DNA from: Pseudolabrys sp.
Lineage (GTDB): Bacteria; Pseudomonadota; Alphaproteobacteria; Rhizobiales; Xanthobacteraceae
Reading direction: 5' to 3'
NCBI GenBank assembly: GCA_019635575.1
Contig: JAHBZF010000004.1
Span: 1 to 64,000, forward strand
DNA: 64,000 nucleotides
Positions 42,511-50,589 of this stretch are shown here, in pieces. The notes beneath the pieces were generated by a model that did no database searches, was not told the DNA's origin, and worked only from the letters and a program-made list of their open reading frames with translations. The translations under genes were made by a program, and so were the position numbers. The stretch's first letter is position 1. Each line of letters begins with the position of its first letter.

Positions 42511-43211
42511 CAGCCGGTGATTCCGTGTTCGGCCGCGAGCTGCGCCGCCATCAGGGCTTCCGCCTCGGCCGGTCTCTTTTGTTCGACGGCGCGCGCGAGA
42601 TCGCGCAGCCGTTGACGGGATTCGGCCATCCAGCGCGGGTCGCGCACGCGCGGCGCGATGGCGCTGCGGATCGGCGTCATCATCCGCTCCAGCAGGTGGG
42701 CGAGCAGCGGATTGTCGCCGAGCGCGGCGAGCGTCGCATGCACGTCGGTCAACGCCAGCGTCAGCCGTGCCGGCGACGTCGCATCGTTGTCGAGCCGCGC
42801 GAGCGCGCTGACGAGATCGAACTGGTCTCGCGGCGCGCGGAAGCGGGCGTCGCGGATCAGCGGCAACGCGATGGCGCGGCGAGCGTCATAAAGCTGCCGG
42901 GCGTCGGCCGCCGGCATGTCGCTGTCGGCGCGCGACGGCTTGAACTCGTCCGGCACCCGCTCGGCGATGAAGGTGCCGCCGGCCGAGCCGCGGCGGATAT
43001 CGAGATAGCCGCCGGCTTCCAGCACGCGCATGGCTTCGCGGATCACCGATCGCGACACGCCGAACGATTCCGCCAGCATCGGCTCGGATGGCAGGCGGCT
43101 CCCCGGCGCCAGTTCGCCGGTGCTGATGCCGAGCCGCATCTGCCGGATCACCGATTCCGATTTCCGCTCCGGGCGGATCGTCTTCAGGGCTTTGAACAGA
43201 GGTTGTGTCAT
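42510..43211 (-). CDS. GntR family regulator, FCD type
   Basis: The product has 233 residues. The winged helix reads QMRLGISTGELAPGSRLPSE and LAESFGVSRSVIREAMRVLE with GGYLDIRRGSAGGTFIAE, the FadR-subfamily pattern. The FCD domain has LALTDVHATLAALGDNPLL and a C-terminal LMAAQLAAEHGI. It is divergent from the MHS transporter and precedes the PaaK-like ligase. The palindrome TGTCT-N6-AGACA over the transporter promoter (43351-43366) is the likely operator. The effector is probably the organic acid carried by that transporter. Confidence 0.92.
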   Translation of the reverse strand: MTQPLFKALKTIRPERKSESVIRQMRLGISTGELAPGSRLPSEPMLAESFGVSRSVIREAMRVLEAGGYLDIRRGSAGGTFIAERVPDEFKPSRADSDMPAADARQLYDARRAIALPLIRDARFRAPRDQFDLVSALARLDNDATSPARLTLALTDVHATLAALGDNPLLAHLLERMMTPIRSAIAPRVRDPRWMAESRQRLRDLARAVEQKRPAEAEALMAAQLAAEHGITG

Positions 43212-43328
43212 CCGGGTCGGGGCATCCTGGCTGAGTGTTCGCGGGCTGGATCGTCAGGGTCAGCGTTTGCCGGCAGGCGCGCTGCCCACAGGGAGTTCAA
43301 TTCCGGGTCTGACCGTGGTCGAGCCAGC

Positions 43329-43366
43329 TTGACTTTACCAGCCGTCAAAATGTCTAATGTCAGACA
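43329..43366 (+). promoter_or_regulatory. Promoter and GntR operator for the MHS transporter
   Basis: TTGACT (43329-43334), an 18-bp spacer and TCTAAT (43353-43358) make a strong sigma-70 promoter (5 of 6 at both hexamers). TGTCT-N6-AGACA (43351-43366) is a perfect 5-bp dyad of the TGTC/GACA type that FCD GntR proteins bind, and it covers the -10. This argues for repression by the divergent GntR gene product. The transporter starts at 43429 behind GGGGAGGGGAC. Confidence 0.7.
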
Positions 43367-43428
43367 ATAGGTGGAAGCCCTTGGAAAGCAAGGTGGTTTC
43401 CGGCCGAAAAACCCTTGGGGAGGGGACA

Positions 43429-44745
43429 ATGAGCACTGGAGCATCGGCCGCGCCGCGCGCCGGAACATCGATGGTCAAGGTGGCGATGGCGTCGTGCATC
43501 GGCACCGCCATCGAATATTACGACTATCTCGCCTTCGGCATCGCCGCGGCGCTGGTGTTCAACCAGTTGTTCTTCCCGGCGCAGGAGCCGCTCACCGGGA
43601 CGCTGCTCGCCTTCGCCGCGTTCGGCACAGGCTTCATCATCCGCCCGCTCGGCGGCATCATCATCGGCCATTTCGGCGACCGCTTCGGCCGCAAGCGCAT
43701 GCTGGTGCTGACGCTGCTGTCGATGGGCATCGCCACGTTCCTGATCGGCTGTCTGCCGACCTATGCGCAGGCCGGCGTCTGGGCGCCGATCGCGCTGGTG
43801 TTGCTGCGTCTCGTGCAAGGCTTCTCCGCGGGCGGCGAATGGGCCGGCGCGGTGCTGATGGCGGTGGAGCATGCGCCGCCGAACAAGCGCGGCTTCTACG
43901 GGAGCTGGGCGATGCTCGGCATCGGCCTCGGCGCGCTGCTGGCGCTGGTGGCGTTCGGCGCGCTCGGCTCGCTCGACCGGCAGGCCTTCATCGAGTGGGG
44001 CTGGCGACTGCCGTTCCTGCTCAGCGCGGTGCTGGTGCCGATCGGCCTTTATATTCGCGTCAGCGTCGCGGAATCGCCATCGTTCGAGGAGTTGCGCCAG
44101 CGTAACGCCGTGCTGCGCATGCCGGTTCTCGACGTGATCAAGACCTATCCGAAGACCATCCTGCTCACCGCCGGCACCAATCTCGGCTACAACACCTTCA
44201 TCTATCTGGTGTTCACCTTCACGCTCGCTTACGCGACGCAGACGCTCAAGCTGCCGCGCAGCCTGATCCTCAATGCGTCGATGCTCGGCTCGGTGCTGCA
44301 GATGGTGTCGGTGCTGGCGTTCGCCGCGTTGTCGGACCGCATCGGCCGCAGGCCCGTGCTGATGGCCGGGGCGATTGCGATCGCCGTCTATGCCTTCGCC
44401 TATTTCCACATCATGGATATCGGCACGCCGGGCGCGGTCTATACCGCGATCTGCCTCGCCTATGTGGTGTCGGCGATCATGTTCGGGCCGATCGGCGCGT
44501 TCTTCTGCGAGCATTTCGGCACGCAGGTCCGCTACAGCGGCGCGTCGCTCGGCTATCAGCTCGGCGCCGTGCTCGGCGGCGGACTGGCGCCGACGCTGGC
44601 GGTGGCGCTGTACGGCATGAGCAACCAGCAGACGTGGTCGGTGTCGCTTTATGTCGCGCTCGCGGCGGCTCTCAGCTTTGTCTGCCTGCTGCTGTTGCGC
44701 GAAACCGGCGATGAATCGCTCGATGCCGCCAAGCGGGGCGGCTGA
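43429..44745 (+). CDS. MFS transporter, metabolite:H+ symporter (MHS) family
   Basis: The product has 438 residues and 12 hydrophobic segments. The MHS opening is MASCIGTAIEYYDYLAFGIA, and the MFS loop 2-3 motif is GHFGDRFGRKRMLVLTLLSM. The central segment LVQGFSAGGEWAGAVLMAVE is typical of ShiA, KgtP and ProP relatives. It imports a carboxylate or zwitterion with protons. Start ATG at 43429 follows a clear purine-rich site; an in-frame ATG at 43357 has no ribosome binding site and overlaps the operator. Regulated by the divergent GntR, probably with the PaaK-like ligase as partner. Confidence 0.94.
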   Translation: MSTGASAAPRAGTSMVKVAMASCIGTAIEYYDYLAFGIAAALVFNQLFFPAQEPLTGTLLAFAAFGTGFIIRPLGGIIIGHFGDRFGRKRMLVLTLLSMGIATFLIGCLPTYAQAGVWAPIALVLLRLVQGFSAGGEWAGAVLMAVEHAPPNKRGFYGSWAMLGIGLGALLALVAFGALGSLDRQAFIEWGWRLPFLLSAVLVPIGLYIRVSVAESPSFEELRQRNAVLRMPVLDVIKTYPKTILLTAGTNLGYNTFIYLVFTFTLAYATQTLKLPRSLILNASMLGSVLQMVSVLAFAALSDRIGRRPVLMAGAIAIAVYAFAYFHIMDIGTPGAVYTAICLAYVVSAIMFGPIGAFFCEHFGTQVRYSGASLGYQLGAVLGGGLAPTLAVALYGMSNQQTWSVSLYVALAAALSFVCLLLLRETGDESLDAAKRGG

Positions 44746-44778
44746 CGGCGCGCCGCCTGATAAGGCCATGCGACGTGT

Positions 44779-44801
44779 GCCGCCGGTGTGTCGCCGGCGG
44801 C
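44779..44801. repeat. Hairpin after the MHS transporter
   Basis: GCCGCCGG (44779-44786) and CCGGCGGC (44794-44801) form an 8-bp perfect stem with a 7-nt loop. It lies 34 bp after the MHS stop in a 271-bp gap before the next ABC operon and may end transcription, though no T-run follows. The rest of the gap (to 45016) shows no clear gene and no strong promoter hexamer pair. Confidence 0.5.
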
Positions 44802-45016
44802 CGGCGTGCTTGTGTGGCCTGCATTCATAACGCAATCTTCTAAGTCCATCTGACTATGCTGCCTTGTCAAAGGACGGCATCGATGGATGATCGGATGGTG
44901 CTGGCGTGCATGCGGGGGCGCGCCGTTCGGCGGCACGGCCGGCGTGACAACGCCTGGCTTGAAACGCTGTCCATCGAGAGGGAACGCGAGCCGGAAGGCT
45001 CCGGCACGGATACAGC

Positions 45017-45841
45017 ATGCAGCAAACGGCATCGGATCGTCCTTCGGCTCTGGCGGCATCCCCTGCGCCGGCGATCAGCCTGACCGATGTCGGCCTGACA
45101 TTCGGCGATGCGGTGATCTTCGAGCATCTGTCGTTCGATGTGCGGCCGGGCGAGTTCCTGTGCCTGCTTGGCCCCTCGGGTTGCGGCAAATCGACCACGC
45201 TGCGGCTGATCGGCGATCTCTTGACGCAGCAGAGCGGCACGGTGCGCGTCGGCGGATTGCCGCCGGAGCAAACCTGGGATCGCCTCGCTTATGTGTTCCA
45301 GAATCCGCGGCTGTTACCGTGGAAGAACGCGCTCGACAATGCCGCGTTCGGGCTGGAGATGCGCCGGCCGCAGATGCCGGCCGCGGAACGGCGCGCCATC
45401 GCCACACGGCAACTCGCGCGCGTCGGCCTTGCCGCCGATGCGCAGAAGATGCCCAACATGCTGTCGGGCGGCGAACGCCAGCGGGTCTCCATCGCCCGCG
45501 CGCTGGCGCTCGATCCGGCGATCATCCTGATGGATGAACCGTTCTCCGCGCTCGATCCGAATACGCGCCAGCGGTTGCGCCAGGAACTCGTCGATCTCTG
45601 GCGCGACAGCGGCAAGACCGTGGTGTTCGTCACCCACGACATCGACGAGGCCGTGTTCCTCGCCGATCGCATCGTCATCCTCTCGCGCAAGCCGTCGTCC
45701 GTCCGTGCCGTCGTCACGGTCGATGCGCCGCGCCCGCGCGATCTGGAAGCCTCGGCCGAGTTGCGGCAGGTCCGCGGCGAGCTGGCCGCAATATTCAACG
45801 ATATGGGCGTGATGCCCGAAGCGGAGGAGGAACACGCATGA
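45017..45841 (+). CDS. ABC transporter ATP-binding protein, SsuB/TauB type
   Basis: The product has 274 residues. Walker A is GPSGCGKST, the Q-loop YVFQNPRLLPWKNA, the signature LSGGERQRVSIARAL, Walker B IILMDEPFSALDPN, and the H-loop FVTHDIDEAVFLADR. The LLPWKN and FSALDPN forms fit nitrate/taurine-type ATPases. The next gene (binding protein) starts within its stop codon, so this is the first gene of an operon that continues to 53567. Confidence 0.93.
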   Translation: MQQTASDRPSALAASPAPAISLTDVGLTFGDAVIFEHLSFDVRPGEFLCLLGPSGCGKSTTLRLIGDLLTQQSGTVRVGGLPPEQTWDRLAYVFQNPRLLPWKNALDNAAFGLEMRRPQMPAAERRAIATRQLARVGLAADAQKMPNMLSGGERQRVSIARALALDPAIILMDEPFSALDPNTRQRLRQELVDLWRDSGKTVVFVTHDIDEAVFLADRIVILSRKPSSVRAVVTVDAPRPRDLEASAELRQVRGELAAIFNDMGVMPEAEEEHA

Positions 45842-46854
45842 AACATTTTGGCCGCAAACATTTCGGCCCCGTGCTCGGTGCGCTACTTGCCGTCGGACTG
45901 TCGGTGGCGCCGGCACTGGCCCAGCAGCGGACGATGAAGCTCGCCTATTTCGCCGATCCGTCGCGTGACGCGGTGCTGTGGGCGATCCGCAACGGCAAGG
46001 TCACCTCCGATCGCATCAAGATCGAGGCGACGCCGATGCAGATTTCCGAACTGGTGCAGACGATGCCGACCAAGACCTTCGACGTGGTCGAGACCTCGTC
46101 GATGGCGATCCCGTTCGGCCGCGCGCGCGGCCTCGACCTCAAGTTGATGGGCGCCGGCATCGTGCCGCGCGAGCCGGTCGGCGGCACCAATATCTGGGTG
46201 AAGAAGGACAGCCCGATCAAGGCCGTCGCCGATCTCAAGGGCAAGAAGATCGCGGTCTATTCGATCTCGTCGGCGGCGGACGTGGTGCTGCGCACCGCGC
46301 TTGCCGAGGCGCATCAGATCAAGGTCTCGACCGAGGGCGGCGACGTGCAACTGATCCAGATGCCGGTGCCGGCGATGGCAGCGGCGCTCGCCTCCGGCAA
46401 TGTCGACGGTGCGACGCTCGCGCAGTCGCAAGCCTACAAGGCGATGCACGGCAGCGATTTTCGCCTGCTGGTGTCGCCCGGCGAGATCATGAAGAAGAAA
46501 TACGGCCTGACGATTCCGACCTCGCTGTTCGTCGGTTATGACGAGAAGCTGAAGAAGGATCCGGAGTTGTACAAGGAATTCATGGCGATGCTCGTGAAGT
46601 CCAAGGAATACGCGCTGGCGCATCCGGATGAGGTGTTCGGCGTCGTCGGCAAGGCGAGCAACATGGAGCCGGCGTTCTTCAAAGCCTGGTTTGACGACTT
46701 CAACGAATTCCCGATCGTGCTGCCGGAAGCGGTGATCAAGGCCAGCGATCTCCTGTGGGAGAAGGGCAAGGCGCTCGGCATGATCAAGAGCTATGAACCG
46801 GCGGCGAGCGTCGTTTGGGATGGCGCGGTGATCAGCAAAGCGCCGGCGAAATGA
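45838..46854 (+). CDS. ABC transporter substrate-binding protein, NMT1-like
   Basis: The product has 338 residues. The signal peptide runs HFGRKHFGPVLGALLAVGLS with cleavage near ALA-QQ. The mature start KLAYFADPSRDAVLWAIRNG and ISELVQTMPTKTFDVVETSS follow the NMT1-like binding-protein plan. It overlaps the ATPase stop and the first permease start overlaps its own stop (ATGA at 46851-46854). The ligand is unknown; neighbouring amidohydrolase and amidase genes suggest an amide-bearing acid. Confidence 0.9.
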   Translation: MKHFGRKHFGPVLGALLAVGLSVAPALAQQRTMKLAYFADPSRDAVLWAIRNGKVTSDRIKIEATPMQISELVQTMPTKTFDVVETSSMAIPFGRARGLDLKLMGAGIVPREPVGGTNIWVKKDSPIKAVADLKGKKIAVYSISSAADVVLRTALAEAHQIKVSTEGGDVQLIQMPVPAMAAALASGNVDGATLAQSQAYKAMHGSDFRLLVSPGEIMKKKYGLTIPTSLFVGYDEKLKKDPELYKEFMAMLVKSKEYALAHPDEVFGVVGKASNMEPAFFKAWFDDFNEFPIVLPEAVIKASDLLWEKGKALGMIKSYEPAASVVWDGAVISKAPAK

Positions 46855-47654
46855 GCGCGACCGCTGCCGCGCCAAGCCGGCCCCGCGGCAAACGGGAGCC
46901 GGCGGTCTCGCGCGGATCGCTCGCGGCATTCGGCTTCACGGTCGCGGCGTTCCTGATCTGGGTGCTGGTCGCCCAGATCGTGCCGCCGTACCAGATTCCC
47001 GGTCCTGCCGCCGTGCTGGCGCGGATGGCGGATTTCTTTGCGCCGCAGCTCGGCAGGCAGTTGCTGACCTCGCTCGCGCATGTGGTGATCTCAACCGCCG
47101 CGGCGTTCGTGATCGGCGCGGCGCTGGCGTTCGTGGCGCATTACCTGCGCATCACGCGGCTGACGGTCGATACGTACCTCACGCCGTTCCTCAATGCGTT
47201 TCCCGGCATCGCCTGGCTGTTCCTCGCCATGCTGTGGTTCGGCGTCAACAGCTTCACGGTCGTGTTCGCGCTGACGATGACGCTGTTGCCGTTCTCGATC
47301 ATCAATATCCGCGCTGGCCTCGATGAGATGGACCGCGATTTCCTCGAGCTCGGCCGTAGCCTGACGCGCGGCCGCGTGATCTCGTTCCGCAAATTGTTCG
47401 TGCCGATGCTGGTGCCTTATGTGTTCGCCGCGCTGCGGACCAGCTTCGGCGTCGCGTGGAAGGTGGTGCTGACGGCCGAACTGTTCGGCGGCAATGCCGG
47501 CGTCGGTTATGTGCTCAACACCGCGCGGCTGCAATTCGACACCGAGACGATTTTCGCGATCATCCTGTTCATTCTGCTGTTCGTCACGCTGGCCGAAACC
47601 TGTGTGTTCCGGCCGCTGCAGCGGGTGATCGCCCGGAGATACCGTGGTGAATAG
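46851..47654 (+). CDS. ABC transporter permease (first of a pair)
   Basis: The product has 267 residues with about six membrane helices. The coupling loop reads LGRSLTRGRVISFRKLFVPM. It belongs to the BPD_transp_1 family. The second permease at 47644 begins within its last 11 bp. SsuC-type systems usually use one permease as a homodimer, so two linked permeases suggest a heterodimer here. Start is the ATG at 46851 overlapping the binding-protein stop. Confidence 0.92.
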   Translation: MSATAAAPSRPRGKREPAVSRGSLAAFGFTVAAFLIWVLVAQIVPPYQIPGPAAVLARMADFFAPQLGRQLLTSLAHVVISTAAAFVIGAALAFVAHYLRITRLTVDTYLTPFLNAFPGIAWLFLAMLWFGVNSFTVVFALTMTLLPFSIINIRAGLDEMDRDFLELGRSLTRGRVISFRKLFVPMLVPYVFAALRTSFGVAWKVVLTAELFGGNAGVGYVLNTARLQFDTETIFAIILFILLFVTLAETCVFRPLQRVIARRYRGE

Positions 47655-48426
47655 TTCGCGCATCTCCGCCCAGGCCATCGCAGGTCAAGCATTCGCGATC
47701 GCCGTGGTCGCGCTGCTGGTCACCGGCTGGTGGCTCACGGCGCGCGGCATGCCGTCCTATATCCTGCCGGGCCCGCTCGACGTGCTGAAGCGGTTGTCGG
47801 ACTTCGTGCTGAACAGCGACCTGCTGTATCACATGGGCGTCAGCTTCCTGCGTGTCGGCTTCTCCGTGTTCTGCGCGCTCGCGCTCGCCGTGGTGCTCGG
47901 CCTGATGAGCCACGCCTCCCCGGTGGTCGCGGCGGTGGTGGAAAAGCCGGTTCTGACGTTCCTCAACAGCTTCCCGGCGGTCGGCTGGGCGATCCTCGGC
48001 ATCATCTGGTTTCAGGTGTCCGACGCGACCATCATCTTCATCCAGGTCGCGATCATCCTGCCGTTCTGCCTGATCAATGTGCTGCAGGGCTTCAGCCTGA
48101 TCGATGCCGACATCGACGAACTCGGCCGCAGCCTGTCGCGCAGCCGCTGGCGGCGCTTCACCCGCATTACGTTGCCGCTGATCATGCCGTTCCTGATCGC
48201 CGGTTTGCGCATCGCCTATGGCATCTGCTGGAAGATCGCGCTGGTGTCCGAGCTGTTCGGCAGCACCTCCGGCCTCGGCTATGTGATGATGCAGGCCCAG
48301 ACGAATTCCGATGGCGCGACGGTGTTCGCCACCTGTCTGGTGATCGTGCTGATCTTCGCGCTGGTCGACCGGCTGCTGTTCCGCCCGCTGGCGCGGCGCT
48401 ATTCCGTCAATGCGGGACGAGCGTGA
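47644..48426 (+). CDS. ABC transporter permease (second of a pair)
   Basis: The product has 260 residues from the GTG at 47644. Membrane segments include QAFAIAVVALLVTGWWLTAR, and the loop is LGRSLSRSRWRRFTRITLPL, very like that of its neighbour, so the pair arose by duplication. It overlaps the upstream gene by 11 bp and its stop is overlapped by a GTGA start of the amidohydrolase. It is the second membrane subunit of the same importer. Confidence 0.92.
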   Translation: MVNSSRISAQAIAGQAFAIAVVALLVTGWWLTARGMPSYILPGPLDVLKRLSDFVLNSDLLYHMGVSFLRVGFSVFCALALAVVLGLMSHASPVVAAVVEKPVLTFLNSFPAVGWAILGIIWFQVSDATIIFIQVAIILPFCLINVLQGFSLIDADIDELGRSLSRSRWRRFTRITLPLIMPFLIAGLRIAYGICWKIALVSELFGSTSGLGYVMMQAQTNSDGATVFATCLVIVLIFALVDRLLFRPLARRYSVNAGRA

Positions 48427-48431
48427 GCGCG

Positions 48432-50108
48432 ATGACGGGCGACGGCCGGGGAGCAGCAAGCGCGGCGGAGCTGGCCTTCGTCGGCGGCAAGGTCGTCTGT
48501 CCCGACCGTAACACCGAGGCGCTGCTGGTGCGCGGCGACACCATTGCCGCGGTCGGCACCGACGCCGAGATTCGTCAGGCGATGGCGCCGCAGGCCCGTG
48601 TGATCGATCTGCGCGGCCGCACTATGGTGCCGGGCTTCATCGACGGCCATGCGCATATGGACCGCGAGGGCCTGAAAGCGGTGCTGCCGTCGCTCGCGGG
48701 CGCGCAGAGCATCGACGATATCCTCGACATCATCGCCGGTCTCGCCGCGCGCACGCCGCGCGGCGAATGGATCGTCACCATGCCGGTCGGCGAGCCGCCG
48801 TCTTATGAAGATGTACCGGGCCGATTGAAGGAGCAGCGGTTTCCCAATCGCTGGGATCTCGACCGGGTCGCGCCGCATCACCCGGTCTATATCCGCTCGA
48901 TCTGGGGTTACTGGCGCGCGTCACTGCCCCTGGTGTCGATCGCCAACAGCGAGGCGCTGCGCCGCGCCGGCATCGATGCGCGCACCATGCCGCCGGCGCC
49001 CAGCGTCGAGATCGGCCGCGATCCCGCGACCGGCGAACCGAACGGCATCTTCTCCGAGACGAACAAGATGCCGGTGGTCGAGCACACGCTGATGCGCTGC
49101 GCGCCGAATTTCACGCAGACGCAGCGTGCGGCGGCGCTGATCGACTCCATGCGGATCTACAACAGCGTCGGCACCACCGGCGTGTTCGAGGGTCACGGCG
49201 TCGCCGGCGATGTGGTGCGCGCCTATCAGCAGGCGCGCGACAGCGGCCGCCAGACGGTGCGCGCCACTTTATCGTTCAGCCCGGTCTGGCGTTCGGATGA
49301 GAGCGAGGATTGCATCGCGCTGTTGCGCTCGTGGGGACAGTGGCTTGCCGGCCGCGGTCTCGGCGACGACTGGTTGCGCATGCAGGGGATGTTCTGCGAG
49401 GCCGACGATTCTTGCGAGCGGCCGCTACGCTCGCAGGCGTTTCCGCAGACCGGCTGGGCCGGCTTCCATTACGAGGCGTCGGTGCCGCGCGACCTGATGT
49501 TGCCGCTGCTGGCGGAAGCGGCGCGCAACCGCATCCAGGTGGTCGGCATCTGGCCGGATACGCTGCAGACATTTTCCGAGGTCAACAAGCTCGCCTCCAT
49601 CGAAGGCCAGCGGTGGGTGGTCGGTCATCTGTCGCATCTCACGCCGGACGAGGTGAAGCGCGCCGCCGATCTCGGCGTCGTCGTCACCACCCACACCAGC
49701 GCCTATCTCTATAAGGGCGCGCGACTTGGCACCGAGCGCGTGCGCGATCTGGTGCCGCTGCGGTCGCTGCTCGATGCTGGTGTGCCGGTGTCGTTCGGCA
49801 GCGACAACGTGCCGCCGAGCCTGTTTCATTCGATCTGGCACGCGGTGTCGCGCACCGAGAAGGGCGGCGCGAAGCTCGCGCCGGAACAGGCGATCTCCCG
49901 CGTGGAGGCGCTGCGCTGCGCCTCGCTTTATGGCGCGCATCTGAGCTTCGACGAAGCGCGGCGGGGCTCGCTCGAGGCTGGCAAGCTCGCCGATCTCGCG
50001 GTGCTGTCCGACGACGTGCTCACCTGCGCGGAGGAGTCGATTCCCGCCATCACAGCGGATATGACGGTGGTGGGCGGCCGCGTCGTCCATGAGCGGGCTG
50101 CGCCCTGA
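48432..50108 (+). CDS. Amidohydrolase_3 (YtcJ-like) metal-dependent hydrolase
   Basis: The product has 558 residues from the ATG at 48432; a GTG at 48423 that overlaps the permease stop is equally possible. The N-terminal beta-sandwich strand is GKVVCPDRNTEALLVRGDTI, then VIDLRGRTMVPGFIDGHAHM with the H-x-H metal site, and VVGHLSHLTPDEV with later His ligands. The end LEAGKLADLAVLSDDVL is standard for the family. It probably cleaves a cyclic amide, N-formyl or ester bond. The frame continues past its TGA in the same register as the MaoC gene (see 50124). Confidence 0.9.
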   Translation: MTGDGRGAASAAELAFVGGKVVCPDRNTEALLVRGDTIAAVGTDAEIRQAMAPQARVIDLRGRTMVPGFIDGHAHMDREGLKAVLPSLAGAQSIDDILDIIAGLAARTPRGEWIVTMPVGEPPSYEDVPGRLKEQRFPNRWDLDRVAPHHPVYIRSIWGYWRASLPLVSIANSEALRRAGIDARTMPPAPSVEIGRDPATGEPNGIFSETNKMPVVEHTLMRCAPNFTQTQRAAALIDSMRIYNSVGTTGVFEGHGVAGDVVRAYQQARDSGRQTVRATLSFSPVWRSDESEDCIALLRSWGQWLAGRGLGDDWLRMQGMFCEADDSCERPLRSQAFPQTGWAGFHYEASVPRDLMLPLLAEAARNRIQVVGIWPDTLQTFSEVNKLASIEGQRWVVGHLSHLTPDEVKRAADLGVVVTTHTSAYLYKGARLGTERVRDLVPLRSLLDAGVPVSFGSDNVPPSLFHSIWHAVSRTEKGGAKLAPEQAISRVEALRCASLYGAHLSFDEARRGSLEAGKLADLAVLSDDVLTCAEESIPAITADMTVVGGRVVHERAAP

Positions 50109-50112
50109 CATC

Positions 50113-50126
50113 GGGAGGCGGATATT
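50113..50126 (+). promoter_or_regulatory. Ribosome binding site and ATT start of the MaoC gene
   Basis: GGGAGG (50113-50118) stands five bases before ATT at 50124-50126. In the reading frame of the MaoC protein there is no ATG, GTG, TTG or CTG between the preceding in-frame TGA (50106-50108) and the ATG at 50160, which lies inside the conserved N-terminus. The context therefore points to ATT as start codon. ATT starts are rare; infC is the known case. Confidence 0.55.
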
Positions 50127-50582
50127 CCGGATCTCTATTACGACGATTTCTCCGTCGGCATGCGCTTCGACGGGACGCCGGCGGTGATCACCGAGGAGGC
50201 GATCATCGCCTTCGCCAGGCAATTCGATCCGCAATATTACCATGTCGATCCGGTGGCGGCGCGCCGCTCCGAGTTCGGCGGATTGATCGCGTCGGGATTC
50301 CATACGCTCAATCTGTGCTTCCGGCAGTTCTTCGATCTCAATCTGTGGCCGAACGCGGTCGTCGCATCGCCCGGCATGAGCGACCTGAGCTGGAAGGCGC
50401 CGCTGCGGCCGGGCGATACGCTCGCCGCCGCCGCCGAGGTGACCGAGCTGCGCCCGTCGCGCTCGAAGCCGGATCGCGGCGTGATCGTCATGCGCCACAC
50501 CGCGACAAACCAGACCGGCCGCGAAATCATTTCGGTGGTTTGCCTGCATCTGGTCCGGCGCCGGCCGACGACGCTCGGGTGA
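50124..50582 (+). CDS. MaoC family dehydratase (hot-dog fold) with probable ATT start
   Basis: The product has 152 residues from the ATT. N-terminal residues DLYYDDFSVGMRFDG match the normal opening of MaoC proteins (YFDDFxVGxxF), so the annotated-looking ATG at 50160 would cut the domain. The active site is FDPQYYHVDPVAARRSEFGG with the hydratase Asp and His, followed by LIASGFHT. It hydrates or dehydrates an enoyl-CoA or related acid. It lies 15 bp after the amidohydrolase and 7 bp before the AMP ligase, inside the operon. Confidence 0.8.
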   Translation: MPDLYYDDFSVGMRFDGTPAVITEEAIIAFARQFDPQYYHVDPVAARRSEFGGLIASGFHTLNLCFRQFFDLNLWPNAVVASPGMSDLSWKAPLRPGDTLAAAAEVTELRPSRSKPDRGVIVMRHTATNQTGREIISVVCLHLVRRRPTTLG

Positions 50583-50589
50583 AAGCCGC

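Noticed and set aside
50106..50108. TGA as selenocysteine or read-through codon joining amidohydrolase and MaoC
   Set aside because: No selenocysteine insertion hairpin is evident, the flanking residues are not conserved-looking, and a ribosome binding site before ATT explains the layout better. Kept as a remote option.
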